Counted from the first letter of the stretch, positions 22,117 to 34,831 are shown. The stretch: 64,000 bases of DNA from Helianthus annuus (GCF_002127325.2 NC_035436.2:117790771-117854770), one strand, 5' to 3'. Made by a program: numbers and translations. The notes: generated by a model not told the origin, from the letters alone.

Positions 22117-23445
22117 TCGAAGATTGATCTGCGATTTGGATATCATCAACTTCGTGTGCATGAAGAAGATATTCCCAAGACAGCGTTCCGCACTCGCTAT
22201 GCGCATTATGAGTTCACAGTCATGCCATTCGGTTTGACTAATGCTCCTGTTGTTTTCATGGACTTGATGAATAGGGTCTGCAAACCTTATTTGGATAAGT
22301 TCATCATCGTTTTCATTTATGACATTTTGATATATTCTAAGACGCAAGCTGATCATGAGCAACATCTTCGTCTTACTTTGGAACTCCTAAAGAAAGAGCA
22401 ACTTTTCGCCAAATTCTCCAAGTGTGAATTCTGGCTTAAAGAGGTTCAATTCTTAGGACACATTGTCAATGAACAAGGTATTCATGTAGATCCCTCCAAG
22501 ATCAGTGCGATTAAGGATTGGGATACACCTACTACTCCTACTGAAGTTCGTTCTTTTCTTGGTTTTGCGGGTTATTATCGCCGCTTCATTGAAAACTTCT
22601 CAAAGATTGCAGTTCCTCTAACTGCTCTAACTCAGAAGAACAAACCCTTTGATTGGGGATTGAAGCAAGAGGAAGCGTTTCTGACTTTGAAACAAAAACT
22701 TTGCGACGCGCCTGTTCTAACTTTGCCTGAGGGCAATGATGATTTCGTCGTTTATTGCGATGCATCTAAATTGGGTCTTGGCTGCGTCCTGATGCAAAGA
22801 AACAAAGTCATAGCATACGCATCGAGACAGTTGAAGATACATGAGAAGAAATACACCACTCATGATCTTGAGTTGGGTGCAGTTGTCTTCGCTCTTAAGA
22901 TCTGGAGACACTATTTGTACGGTACAAAATGTGTGGTTTTCACTGACAACAAAAGTCTCCAGCATATCTTCAATCAGAAAGAACTCAACATGAGGCAGCG
23001 ACGTTGGGTTGAGCTTCTAAACGACTATGACTGCGAAATTCGCTACCATCCTGGTAAGGCGAATGTCGTAGCCGATGCTTTGAGTCGCAAGGAACGTACT
23101 AAGCTTCATTGTGTTCTTGTCCAATCTGTTATTCAAGCTCAATCCGATATCCAAGCATGTATTTCTCAGGCTCAACGATCTTGTGTTTCACAAGGTTTGA
23201 TGGATAAGGAATTACCCTATCACATAACACCTGATCTAGAACTGAAGGACAATGGATGGTATTACTTCATGGACCGTTTGTGGGTCCCAAGCCAAGATAA
23301 TCTTCGTACCCTGCTTATGGATGAAGCCCATAAGTCTCGTTATTCTATTCATCCTGGCTCAGATAAGATGTATAAGGATCTTCGTATTCAGTATTGGTGG
23401 CCTGGTATGAAGAAAGACATCGCCTTATATGTATCAAAATGCCTT
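22117..23445 (+). pseudogene. G3 RT palm, RNase H and integrase zinc finger
   Basis: Open for 443 codons from [14 protein letters not shown] palm: MPFGLTNAP, then FIYDILIYS, where the first Asp of the catalytic pair is Tyr (TAT at 22318-22320); G1 keeps FIDD here. Then [12 protein letters not shown]. RNase H has [16 protein letters not shown], the [14 protein letters not shown]lu and the VFTDNKSL Asp; its residues look complete. The connection ends in [11 protein letters not shown]. The integrase HHCC finger ([10 protein letters not shown], then CLxxL) is cut by a one-base frameshift near 23445. RT activity should be lost. Confidence 0.93.
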
Positions 23446-24590
23446 CTTGCCTTAAGGTTAAGGCTGAACATCAGCGTCCTTCTGGTTTATTGGAGCAACC
23501 AGAGATCCCAGTTTGGAAATGGGAAAACATTTCTATGGATCTCATTACCAAACTCCCGCGCACAAAGAAAGGTTATGATGCCATCTGGGTAGTCGTTGAT
23601 CATCTTACTAAGTCAGCACATTTCTTGCCAATCCGTGAGGATTTTTCTGCTGACAAACTTGCCAAAATCTACGTGGATGAAATTGTAGCTCGACATGGTG
23701 TTCCTTTGAACATCATTTCCGACAGAGATGCTCGTTTCACTTCTCATTTTTGGAGAACCATGCAATCTGCTATGGGGCCCCAACTTAATCTGAGCACAGC
23801 CTATCATCCGCAAACAGATGGTCAATCTGAAAGAACAATCCAGACACTGGAGGATATGCTTAGAGCTTGTGTGATCGATTTTGGTGGTAGTTGGGATTCA
23901 CATCTCCCGTTAATTGAATTCTCCTACAACAACAGTTATCACTCCAGCATCAACATGGCTCCTTTCGAGGCTCTCTATGGTAAAAAATGTCGTTCACCAG
24001 TCTGCTGGAATGAGATCGGCGAGGCTCAGCTTACTGGACCTGCCCTTATTTTAGAGACAACAGATAAGGTTAAGAAAGTTCGTGATAACCTTCAGACAGC
24101 TAGAAGCCGTCAAAAGAGTTACGCGGACCTAAAACGTAAGCCCTTGGATTTTCAAGTCGGTGATCGAGTATTACTTAAGGTCTCACCTTGGAAAGGTGTG
24201 ATCAGATTTGGAAAGAAAGGAAAACTTGCACCTAGATACGTTGGACCATTCAAGATCGTCGAAAGAATCGGTAAGGTAGCCTACAGACTTGAGTTACCTC
24301 CTGAACTTGGAAATGTTCATCCAACCTTTCACGTGTCCAATCTCAAGAGGTGTTTAGCTGATGAGAACCTCCACATACCGCTTGACGAAATTCGTGTTGA
24401 TAAAAAACTGAAATTTGTTGAGAAACCGGTGGAAATCATGGAACGTGAAGTCAAGTGGCTTAAACGCAAGCGCATTCCTTTGGTCAAGGTTCGCTGGGAA
24501 TCTAAACGTGGACCCGAGTTTACTTGGGAACGTGAAGATCAGATGAAGGCGAAATATCCGCATCTTTTTCCACGAGTTTCCTCTAAATAA
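23446..24590 (+). pseudogene. G3 integrase core and chromodomain
   Basis: Continuous open frame to TAA at 24588-24590. Integrase core with the DDE triad in place: [25 protein letters not shown] and [20 protein letters not shown]. The GPY/F region reads [24 protein letters not shown]. The C-terminal block [22 protein letters not shown], ending FTWERED, looks like the chromodomain of Tekay/Del chromoviruses, thought to target integration to heterochromatin. This part alone looks intact, but it lies downstream of four breaks. Confidence 0.93.
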
Positions 24591-24610
24591 ATTTCGGTAC
24601 GAAATTTCCA

Positions 24611-24624
24611 CAAGTAGGGGAGAC
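24611..24624 (+). other. G3 polypurine tract
   Basis: CAAGTAGGGGAGAC just before the 3' LTR, preceded by TTTCGGTACGAAATTTCC, the pattern also seen before the G2 3' LTR. Confidence 0.88.
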
Positions 24625-27600
24625 TGTAACATTTGTGCTTGAAATCATTTTGAACAGTTCAGTTATCAATAAAACAATGTCATTTGATCCTAATGTTTGT
24701 TTGGTTGTGTTTTACATTTTTTCATGTTTTGACTTTTGTTTGATTTTAAACTCTACATCGCTTTCTGGAGAATTATACGCAAACTGGTGCGTAAACGTAC
24801 TCAGTTTAATGCGACAAATACTCCAAAACATCAACATATACTCAACATACCTTAAATAACCTTTACATAACTTAGAAATAAGTTTTGAAGGCTTTGGTAT
24901 GGCAAAAACAAGTTAATTCGCCTACAGGGACTAAATTTGACAAATTGCGAAAGTATGCCAAGTTGAACTGTAACATACATTTCGGAACATGACCATAAGT
25001 TAAACACACCTTAAATATCCTTTACATAGCTTAGAAATAGGCTTTGAGAGGTTCGGTGTGCTAAAATAAACTTTTGGGTCATTCAGGGACTAAAAGTGTC
25101 AAAAAGTGCATAAGTTTGCACTTTCGCGCATAACTTACGTTCTAAATACATCCAGACATCCAAAAATTTATTTAAGCATCATAATATTATGCCTTAGTGT
25201 TTGGCATGAGAAAAATCCATTCGTTGCGCAATTTGGATCGTTTTTCGCGCTTATGCGCATTTCGTCGTAATTAACCGAACATCGCGATCGTACGGCCAAA
25301 CGAACCAACATCCGACATATTTTTGAGCATGTTTCATGTCCTCAATGTTTAGGCATCATTTTAAGGCCTTAAAGATGGTTTAACGGGCCTTGAACGTGTC
25401 GGAAATGGCCTTAAACCATAATAGGGACCTAAACTGTCATTTTTGAAACTTGGCTTCTGATCAGAACCTCCAGGCGACCCACGTAAGCCTAGTGGCAACC
25501 TTTACGCGGGCCGCGTCAGCCCTGCAGATGCAGAAACTCGTTTTTCTTGCTGAAAATGGCCTTTCAAGCATCCAAGGGGCAACGCCTCTTCACAATCTCT
25601 GGGGTTAGGGTCACAATTTGATACCACAACATTTTGACAAGTGTACGAATGAGATCAAGGCACGATATTCAAGAAACGATCCTAACGGTCTTGCATATCC
25701 TATAAATACCCCCCCAATTCTTGTTTAAACCCACAAATCTGATCAAAGAGCTCTAAGTTGATGTCATTGCTTCATACCTGAGCTCCTGGATCGAGATTAG
25801 CTTTCGGGGACCCTTCGTAAGTGTTCTTTCGTTCTTTTAATCGCTTTCTAGTCCTAAAGTCAAACTATGTTTGACTTTCTACGTTGACCATAGGCTGGTC
25901 AACACGAAGTTCATTTGAACTTCATAACGTGAACGTGATCACGATGGTTATAGTCCATAGTGACTATACCTACTGATTACCACGTTATCTAGGCTCAGTG
26001 ACGAGTCGTAGTTTCGGCCAAAATGCGCATTCTTGTGTATTTTGTAACCAAACTACTCGTGGGTATCAAAACCGTTTGTTTTGATACCAAACCTGTTTTC
26101 TAAACTTAGTTAAGCATATTTTAACATGCTTAGCTCGTCACTTTTAGTTTAGTGCTTATATAGGGTCGTAAGGTAAGCGATCTAAACAATCGCTTATACT
26201 TTCGCACCCGACCCATTTGGTCGATCATTAGGATCCGACCAAGCACATTAGGTGACCATAGCATATAGGGAATAACCTTCCGAGGTTATACCTTATGGTA
26301 GCTTCGTTTAAGTAGTTGTATGATAGGTAAATTACCAAAATGCCCTTTTTACGCCAAAATTCATTTTAAGCATATGTAACATAACTTTTGGTATCTAAAC
26401 TGATTTGGCAACAATATTAGACATGTTAAGGCATATTTTACTTATCATAGGGCTAGTTAGGCGGTCCGAACGCGTTTTACGGGAACGACACGTTAAAGTA
26501 GCGTAAGCTACCTAAACGGGTCGTAATGGGTCATAAGCACTTAGGATAGGTTTCATTTTAGTATGTAGGCTTTGTTAAACCATATTACACGAGTCTCCAT
26601 ACTCGTTTGGTTTACGAATCCTCATACTATCCGATCTTCCGACTTAGGTCCGGTATATTAACATAGTTACCTATTAGGTGCCGTTTGATATCCGTGATCT
26701 CTAACATTATTTGGTTGTTACACAAGGACTTCAAAGCAATCCCAAGTGAGTACATTGAACCCTATCTTTTACTGTTTACTAAACTGTTTTGGGGTGAAAC
26801 ACATGTGCCTACTTGTTACTTTCATGCTTTTCATGCTTTCACATCATATACTTGCTATGCTCATTAGTACATTTATAGTACATAATTTCATTCCATTTTA
26901 TGCTATGTATGTCCATTGTGTGCGTACTTAGTACATTATTTTACATTACATTTTATGCTATGTATGCCCATTGTGTGCATACTTAGTACATTTATTCATC
27001 ACATGCTCACATTTTGGTATGACATTTGGGTTGTTTAAATTATACAATATACATTCATTAACACCGATCATGCCGCTCGTTAGTAGGTAATGGTACCATA
27101 GGACTTGACAACTCCCATTCCTGAAATCCCGGGTTTGTTTGGATTGGAAGGAATGACCGAATTCGATAAACATAACACATATAGACCTTTAATTCGTTTA
27201 AAGGTCTATCACCACAGTCACAAAGGCTTGAATGTATGCATTTTCACAATACCGCATAGATGTTTGTATCGGCATAACATGCATTTGTTCCACAAAACAT
27301 AACTTTGACTTAAACTATGTTTAATTCAATACCCTGTTTTTGTGCATTTTACCTATGGCCTAGTTGATATATTTCACATGCCATACATGGTATTTTGGAT
27401 ACACATTATATGATCTACATTAAACATAAACATTTTGACATTTATAAACACATTTGGTGATTTACATTAGACATGGACATTTTGATATGGTTTACACAAT
27501 AACACTTAACAACTGATTTATACATGAACAAATTTACATTGGTGGTTGGTTTGGGTAAATGATTTGAGTAACGAGGCGTGTGTAATATGATACAAACATG

Positions 27601-28216
27601 GTGGATACGCCGCTGGTACTTCCTATATATAAGTGTTTGTATAATATTGCATATCGTAGCGTTATCTAAATCATTTCAGTATAGACATATTACATTTTAT
27701 ACAAATAACATACTTTTCACAAGACATTGTTTTACAAACAACTTATCTTAAACAAACTCATTTTACTTAGTTATTCATTTAACCCTATATTATTCATACA
27801 TATTAACTGATCTTATCGTTTTCCAAATGATTTACAAGACAAAGCAAATTACAAGGTTCATGACTAAACATTTTCTCAAACATAAGTCATGAATTCTATT
27901 TTCACAAAACCTATGTATCTCACAGGCATTTTTATGCTGACGTACCTACTTTCACATGTGTTTTCAGGAGCTGTCGCTTAGGACGATGATCATGACACTA
28001 GGGCGGACCTGTGCCTTAGAGACATAAAAAAATGAAGATAGACTTAGATTAACTATGTTCTGAACTCTTTATTTCCTGTTTTGAGACAATGTAACACTCT
28101 TGTTTGATAAATAAAATATAACTTTGTATGACATGGTTGTGAAACAATTAATTCTGTTACAACACTCCCCGACGTTTCTGCCACGCTTGGTTGTCCCACG
28201 TGGTCGGGGTGTGACA
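24625..28216 (+). repeat. G3 3' LTR
   Basis: 3592 bp, TGTAACATTTG to GTGTGACA, followed by TSD ATCAC at 28217-28221. Contains a stretch near 26425-26460 (AAGGCATATTTTACTTATC) that the 5' copy has lost. Confidence 0.94.
25479..25708 (+). promoter_or_regulatory. G3 3' LTR paired motif and TATA
   Basis: CCACGTAAGCC (25479) and CCGCGTCAGCC (25511), again 32 bp start to start, with one substitution from the 5' copy in the first unit. TATAAATA 25701-25708. Confidence 0.8.
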
Positions 28217-28221
28217 ATCAC

Positions 28222-30645
28222 AATGGTTATAGTCCCTAGTGACTATACCTACTGATTACCACGTTCTCTAGGCTCAGTGATGAGTCGTAGTTTCGTCCAA
28301 AATACGTTTTCTCGCGTATTTTGTAACCAAACTACTCTAGGGTATTAAAACCGTTTGTTTTAATACCAAACCTGTTTTCTAACTTAACTAAACATGTTCT
28401 AGCATGTTTAGCGCGTCGCTTTTAGATTTGTGCTTATTTAGGGTGGTAAAGGTAAGCGATCTAAACAATCGCTTATGCTTTCGAACCCGATCCATTTGGT
28501 CGATCTTTAGGATCCGACCAAACACATTAGGTGACCATGGTTGTATAGGGAATAACCTTCCGAGGTTATACCTTATGGTCACATTGTTTAAGTAGTTGTA
28601 TGATAAGTAGTTTCTATGCCTTAGGAAAATTACTAAAATACCCTTTTGTCGCCAAAATTCATTTTAAGCCTATGTAACATAACTTTTGACATCTGAACTG
28701 ATTTAGCAACAATATTAAACATGTTAAGGCATATTTCACTTGTCATAGGGCTAGTTAGGCATTCCGAACGCGTTTTACGCGAACGACGCGCTAAAGTAGC
28801 ATAAGCTACCTAAACGGGTCGTAATGGGTCATAAGCACTTAGGTTAGGTTTAATTTTAGTATATGGGCTTTGTTAAACCATATCATATGAGTTCCAATAC
28901 TCATTTGGTTTACGAAACCTCAAACTATCCAATCTCCCGATTTAGGTCCGGTTATTTATGTAGTTATCTATATAGGGTGCCGTTTGATTCCGTGATCCCT
29001 CTAGCTTTGCTTGGTTATTGTTCAAGACTTCTAAGCACCCTCAAGTGAGTACATAGTCCCCTCTTTTACTGTTTTTCAAACGTTTTGGGGTGAAACACAT
29101 GTGCCTACTTGTTACTTTCATGCTTTCCCTGTTTTCATATCATATACTTGCTATGTTCATTAGTACACTATTAGTACATGATTTCATTATGTTTTGCTAT
29201 ATATGTTTACTTAACATGCTAGCACATTGTTTTACATTACATTTCTTTTGCTATGTATGTTTACTTAACATGCTAGCACATTGTTTTACATTCATTCTTT
29301 TGCTATGTATGTTTACTGAGCATGCTAGCACATTGTTTTACATGACTTTTCTGCTTTATATGTTTACTTAGCATACTTAGTACATTGTTTTACATTGCAT
29401 CTCTGTTGCATATGTTCTCGTAACATATGGACACATTGTTTTACATCTCTACCTTGTATGTTTACTTAGCACACTAGGTACATTATTTTCATAAAAACAT
29501 GCTTACATTTGGTATATCATTTGGTTTGTTTAACGGATCTTTATTACATTCATTAACACCGATCATGCCGCTCGGTAGTAGGTAGTGGTACCATATGACT
29601 TGACAAATCCCGTTCCTAAAATCATAGGTTTGTTTGGATGGATGGAATGACCGAATCCGAAAACATTTCTTTTTGATAACTTTTACTCTAAGGTTATCCT
29701 GCTGTCTCAAGGCTTGAATGTATGCGTTTAACATACCTCATAAATGTTTGTATCAGTATAGCATGCATTTCCACAAAACATAACTTTGATTTAAACCAAG
29801 TTTTACTTTAATACTTTGTTTTGTGCATTTTCACCTATGGTTTAGTTGATGCATTTCGCTAGCCATACATATCATTTTGGTTACACATTACATGTTTTAC
29901 ATTTGACACATAAACATTTGACATGTTATTCAATACAATTGGCAATTGGTTTAAACATCGACATTTTACATTGGTGGTTTGATTGGGTAAAGTGATTTAA
30001 GTAATGAGGCGTGTGTAATATGATACAAGCATGGTGGATACGCCGCTGGTACTTCCTATATATAAGTGTTTGTATGATATTACATATCGCAGCGTTGTTT
30101 AAATCATTTCAGTTTAGACATATAACATATTTTTCACAAGACATTGTTTTACAAACAACTTATTTTATACAAACTCATTTTTACTTGGTTATTCATTTAA
30201 CCTTATATTACTCTTTTACATATCATCTACCTTATTACCGCTTTTCAAACGTTTTATAAAAGCAAACAGTTAAACTGGATTCATGACAAGTTTTCATTAA
30301 ACATTTTCTTAAACCTAAGTCATGAATCCTATTTTCACAAAACCTATGTACTCGCCGGCATTTTTATGCTGATGTATTTTCACATGTGTTTTCACATGTG
30401 TTTCAGGTACTATAGTTGATGATATTGATGCATGCTCACGTAGGATTGGACGAGGTCTTAGTGACATTAAAAGATGCAAGACTAGTTAACTATGTTATAT
30501 CTTCTTTGTTTGTTAAGACATTGTAACTCTTTTAATCAATAAAACAACATTTCAATTTTCCATGTGTTATGAAACAATGATTCTGTTACAACACTCCCCG
30601 ACGATTCCGCCACGTTTTGTTGTTTTATGTGGTCGGGGTGTGACA
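28222..30645 (+). repeat. G2 5' LTR, part 2 (R/U5)
   Basis: Resumes the G2 LTR after the second ATCAC and ends GGGGTGTGACA at 30645. An AATAAAAC signal lies near 30537. Aligns with 43734-46200. Confidence 0.93.
29188..29490 (+). repeat. Tandem repeats in G2 5' LTR
   Basis: About six units of 50 bp (TTTGCTATGTATGTTTACTTA, ACATGCTAGCACATTG, TTTTACATT), the last ones diverged. The 3' LTR has one more unit (44711-45060). Short apparent ORFs here are by-products of the repeat. Confidence 0.85.
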
Positions 30646-31245
30646 GAAAAGTTGGTATCAGAGCTCATGGTTATAGGGAATTAGGTTATTAGTAATGCTT
30701 TGACCTAGTCTATAACCTTCCTTGGACCCTAACACGAGTTTACTTGCGTTTATTCATAAAACAATACCGTCACCTATCCTTAGGCGACAACCACAACAAG
30801 AACACAAAATTCGAATCCGCTTTGAAAACTAATCATCTGTTCTAGGATGATTGATTACTAGGTTTTGAACCCTTTGTTATAAGGTTTTGAACCCTCTAAG
30901 TCTTCAAATTTCGTCAAAGTTTGGTCTTATAATGTGAACACATGCAAACTGGAAGGGTGAATGCCTGTACTCTGAGTTTTCTGTCTAAGGCTAGAGTGTT
31001 CGTACAAATCCGCAGTATCGGACCAGTCTCTCTTACCTGGGAACTCTTGGGGTGAGTGTTCACTTATAGGCAAGCATGTCTTCAGCGATACATTATTATG
31101 GCCCGTTTGCTTTGATTTGTCACCATCTCATTTGTTTGCCTTAGGTAACAAACAAATGATCGCAATTCGTATGCATTGCCTTTCTGTTTTATTTATCAGA
31201 TAACATTTCATTTGTTTCTTCCTATATCTTTCATTTCCTTCTAGA
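30646..31245 (+). other. G2 PBS and leader
   Basis: PBS TGGTATCAGAGC at 30653-30664, seven bases after the LTR. The leader aligns with that of G3 and has no ORF. Confidence 0.87.
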
Positions 31246-31321
31246 ATGTCTCTTCATCTCAACAACGGTCAAATGTCCGAGCAAACAGCCAAATTTGCCC
31301 AGCAAATAGGCGAAGTAATTC
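31246..31321 (+). pseudogene. G2 gag, N-terminal fragment
   Basis: 25 codons from ATG 31246 in the same TTCTAGA context as G3 gag, with a QTAKFAQQIGEVI helix comparable with the G3 N-terminus. Cut off by C2 at 31322. The middle of gag, with the TWW core, is absent; the sequence that follows C2 is already at the basic linker before the knuckles. Confidence 0.75.
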
Positions 31322-31679
31322 TGTAGGATCGGTTTCGACCTGAATGAGTCGTTCGGAAGAGCTCTCGTACGTTTCAGAGGCGGAAACTAAGAAACGCATT
31401 AGAAAACAGCTTGAACTACACTTTAAACCTCTTTTATATTCGATTGACAACGTTTACAATAAGAGGAAATACCGGCAGCACTTCGGTATCACTTTACCTG
31501 ACCGTTACAAATGACAATGACATGAAACCTATTTATAGTAGTAGCCTATCCGTTTGAAATCATTCAAACGGTTACAAGTTCAAACGAAGGGGATTCAAAC
31601 GGCTAAGCTTCAAACGGTGGCTTCATACGGTCAACAATACAAATGGTTGAACCTTCAAACGGATATCTTCAATTCAAAT
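31322..31679 (-). repeat. C2 3' LTR, distal part with CCGTTTGAA motifs and TATA
   Basis: Minus strand ends GATCCTACA at 31322. TATAAATA on the minus strand is at 31530-31537. Directly upstream of it (31545-31679) are about seven copies of CCGTTTGAA, spaced 15-16 bp where regular, the last pair as an inverted repeat (CCGTTTGAA against TTCAAACGG). The same motif fills the C2 leader array. D1 splits the LTR at 31680. Confidence 0.85.
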
Positions 31680-32929
31680 TGTCACACCCCTCCAAAGCCC
31701 CACCCCGCCTTGGAGGCGTGACATGCCCAGGATCATAGCCACCAATCATATTGAACAATGTATTTAAGTAAATAAAACCAACCACAATACAATTGGTGTC
31801 AAAACATAGGTTGAGTTTACAGCGGAAGCAATAGACATAAGTTTAATATAAGTTTTCCCACAACGACCACGCCTCCCAGTGCAAGCTTCTTAAGCTAGGG
31901 ACCTAACGACCTGCAAGGCATGTAACAACGAGTCAACAACAAAGTTGAGTGAATTCACAGTTGGTTCACTGGCTTACTAGCCCGTATCGCGGTCTCCCAG
32001 ACATGTGTGCGAAGGTTAGTATCCGTATCACGTCGCGGCCCTACAGGCATGTGTGTGGAGATTAGTGGAGTGGCATCCTACCTCTGGAGGATGGCCGTGC
32101 CTTGTAGAAAGTTCGTGAACTCACCTTTGCTTTTGCTTTGCTTGGTTTGCTTATCTTCTTTGATTATAAGGGTATGGGATAGAGTTTGGCCTACTGATAA
32201 GCCTAATAATCTAATGCACACGAAATTAGGTAAATAACCAATACAGCATTTACGAAAATTCACGAGATTAAACCCTCACAACGATTAACAAAGTGCAATA
32301 CTTAACAATTCAGCGGATTCACAACGAATAACAGAGCATAGTCCGAATTTGGATAATACTCAAAATATTCAAGTCGAAATCACGACGAATCAATAAAGTA
32401 TCAGCTCAATTTGAGCAGCACTTAATCATACGTTGGATAGTTTCAATCGATCGGACGTTGAATCGTAATAGCGATCGAATTAATACCCTGAATCGTAGCA
32501 GCACTTAGTGATTGTGTGTGTTTATGGACTGTTTCCTCTATAATTCGACGTACACAGAGAGTTTGTGCGTCGTTGTAACTTCCTCAGGCAAGTCCCAAGG
32601 CCTGCTATTTATAGCCGAATTTTGGTCTTGCTTACGGACCGTATGCCATATCCCTTACGATTCGTAAGGGAAGCAGTCTAATTATAAGGCGGCTAAGTTC
32701 GGGACTAGGCTTGCTGACTTGAAAATTTCCACCAATCAAAGTTAAACAACGAGTTTTGAGGATAATTATTAGCTAGGTTTTACCCCCCTTGAGTTTTAGG
32801 GGTCCTGATCCTGATTCTGATTGTTCTAAAACTTTCAGGGTTTGTGCAGAATCGCCTGGGGATCTTAATTAGGGTTTCTTTAATAGATAATTAACATCCT
32901 AAGTATTGATTTTAGTGAGAGTTGTTACA
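31680..32929 (-). repeat. D1 3' LTR
   Basis: 1250 bp, TGTCACACCCC to GTTGTTACA on the plus strand; near-identical to 33334-34587. The short ORFs inside lie in both copies and have no known motif. Confidence 0.94.
32606..32668 (-). promoter_or_regulatory. D1 3' LTR paired palindromes and TATA
   Basis: CTTACGGACCGTATG (32631-32645) and CTTACGATTCGTAAG (32654-32668), both imperfect palindromes, centres 23 bp apart. On the minus strand TATAAATA (32606-32613) follows after 17 bp and continues to the leader. Confidence 0.8.
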
Positions 32930-33333
32930 TTCTCCCCTCCTTATAGAAATCTCGTCCTCGAGATTTACTCGAATAAGTAAGGATACCAGTACTAATCTTT
33001 TATGCTCGAGAAACTTAACCTGTCTTCTATCTAAAGTGGTTTCTTCAACAAGTCTTTAAATTTTTCATTCACTTATATGTCTTGAAGAGGTACTACCAGC
33101 TATTCGTCAGATAGATATTTCTTAAAGTTGGATACATGAAATACTTAGGGAAGACTTAACCTTAGCTGTAACACTTAAAATAAATAACACAGTAAAGTAT
33201 TGAGTCTTGCACTTGGAGCGAAGCATCATTGCGGATCATTGAGCACTGTACAGGTTATAGTCTGGTTTTATCAAAAAAAACTTTTCCCTTTTTAAAACCA
33301 AGTTCACTATAACCAATGGCTCTGATACCACTC
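32930..33333 (-). other. D1 internal region with PPT and PBS
   Basis: 404 bp. PPT on the minus strand at 32930-32944 (AGGAGGGGAGAA), preceded by the Tekay-style CTCGAGGACGAGATTTC. PBS TGGTATCAGAGCCA on the minus strand at 33317-33330. Between them non-coding leader and 3' end are fused; no gag or pol motif. Confidence 0.9.
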
Positions 33334-34587
33334 TGTCACACCCCTCCAAAGCCCCACCCCACCTTGGAGGCGTGACATGCCCAGGATCATAGCCACCAAT
33401 CATATTGAACAACGTATTTAAGTAAATAAAACCAACCACAATACAATTGGTGTCAAAACATAGGTTGAGTTTACAGCGGAAGCAAGACATAAGTTTAATA
33501 TAAGTTTTCCCACAACGACCACGCCTCCCAGTGCAAGCTCCTTAAGCTAGGGACCTAACGACCTGCAAGGCATGTAACAACGAGTCAACAACAAAGTTGA
33601 GTGAATTCACAGTTGGTTCACTGGCTTACTAGCCCGTATCGCGGTCTCCCAGACATGTGTGCGAAGGTTAGTATCCGTATCACGTCGCGGCCCTACAGGC
33701 ATGTGTGTGGAGATTAGTGGAGTGGCATCCTACCTCTGGAGGATGGCCGTGCCTTGTAGAAAGTTCGTGAACTCACCTTTGCTTTTGCTTTTGCTTTGCT
33801 TGGTTTGCTTATCTTCTTTGATTGTAAGGGTATGGGATAGAGTTTAGCCTACTGATAAGCCTAATAATCTAATGCACACGAAATTAGGTAAATAACCAAT
33901 ACAGCATTTACGAAAATTCACGAGATTAAACCCTCACAACGATTAACAAAGTGCAATACTTAACAATTCAGCGGATTCACAACGAATAACAGAGCATAGT
34001 CCGAATTTGGATAATACTCAAAATATTCAAGTCGAAATCACGACGAATCAATAAAGTATCAGCTCAATTTGAGCAGCACTTAATCATACGTTGGATAGTT
34101 TCAATCGATCGGACATTGAATCGTAATAGCGATCGAATTAATACCCTGAATCGTAGCAGCGCTTAGTGATTGTGTGTATTTTTGGACTGTTTCCTCTATA
34201 ATTCGACGTACACAGAGAGTTTGTGCGTCGTTGTAACTTCCTCAGGCAAGTCCCAAGGCCTGCTATTTATAGCCGAATTTTGGTCTTGCTTACGGACCGT
34301 ATGCCATATCCCTTACGGTTCGTAAGGGAAGCAGTCTAATTATAAGGCGGGTAAGTTCGGGACTAGGCTTGCTGACTTGAAAATTTCCACCAATCAAAGT
34401 TAAACAACGAGTTTTGAGGATAATTATTAGCTAGGTTTTACCCCCCTTGAGTTTTAGGGGTCCTGATCCTGATTCTGATTGTTCTAAAACTTTCAGGGTT
34501 TGTGCAGAATCGCCTGGGGATCTTAATTAGGGTTTCTTTAATAGATAATTAACATCCTAAGTATTGATTTTAGTGAGAGTTGTTACA
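33334..34587 (-). repeat. D1 5' LTR
   Basis: 1254 bp, few differences from the other copy, for example an extra TTTTGC unit near 33785. Ends at TSD CAAAT. Confidence 0.94.
34264..34326 (-). promoter_or_regulatory. D1 5' LTR paired palindromes and TATA
   Basis: CTTACGGACCGTATG (34289-34303) and CTTACGGTTCGTAAG (34312-34326), TATAAATA on the minus strand at 34264-34271, again 17 bp apart. One base differs from the other LTR and weakens the palindrome centre only. Confidence 0.8.
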
Positions 34588-34592
34588 CAAAT

Positions 34593-34831
34593 GGTCAACA
34601 TATATACATGCATATCTCAAACGATTGGACCATCATATGGAAACTCCTCATTGGACCCTTCAAATGATGAGTTCTAATTGGACCATCATATTTTGTCTTT
34701 TATGTGATGATGTAGTGATGAAGTCATCATATGATGTCATCATCAAAGATGATGACATCATGTTTGATCCAAAACCGCAACGAACCCGAGACTCGATATT
34801 AAGACGTAGACGACAGATGATTGCACCAACA
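34593..34831 (-). repeat. C2 3' LTR, proximal part
   Basis: 239 bp between D1's TSD and the C2 PPT. On the minus strand the LTR starts TGTTGGTGCAATC, close to TGTTGATGCAC in C1 and TGTTAGTGCATGC in C3. A palindromic GATGACATCATC region lies near 34710-34760. Confidence 0.87.

Larger units (their letters stand above)
15813..28216 (+). mobile_element. G3, Tekay-like chromovirus (full structure, broken ORFs)
   Basis: 12.4-kb element in the G2 5' LTR, TSD ATCAC (15808-15812, 28217-28221). LTRs 3622 and 3592 bp, TGTAACATTTG to GGGGTGTGACA. The internal region (5190 bp) has gag, PR, RT, RNase H, integrase and a C-terminal chromodomain in Ty3/gypsy order. LTRs are very similar apart from a few indels, so the insertion is fairly young. 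Confidence 0.95.
31680..34587 (-). mobile_element. D1, internally deleted gypsy element
   Basis: Two LTRs of 1250 and 1254 bp flank only 404 bp. TSD CAAAT at 31675-31679 and 34588-34592. On the minus strand the LTR runs TGTAACAACTC to GGGGTGTGACA. PBS and PPT are present, and no coding sequence. LTRs differ at few sites, so it moved recently using proteins supplied in trans. Larger than a TRIM, with the ends of a Tekay-like element. Confidence 0.93.

Noticed and set aside
20041..24590. Endogenous pararetrovirus
   Set aside because: LTRs, TSD, gypsy domain order with integrase and chromodomain are present; no movement protein or coat region.
29090..29371. 93-codon ORF with repeated Cys-Leu-Leu units (also 44608-44943)
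   Set aside because: Product of the 50-bp LTR tandem repeat, whose unit happens to lack stops in one frame.
32007..33847. ORFs of 60-76 codons in both D1 LTRs
   Set aside because: Duplicated only because the LTR is; no motif, opposite to element orientation.
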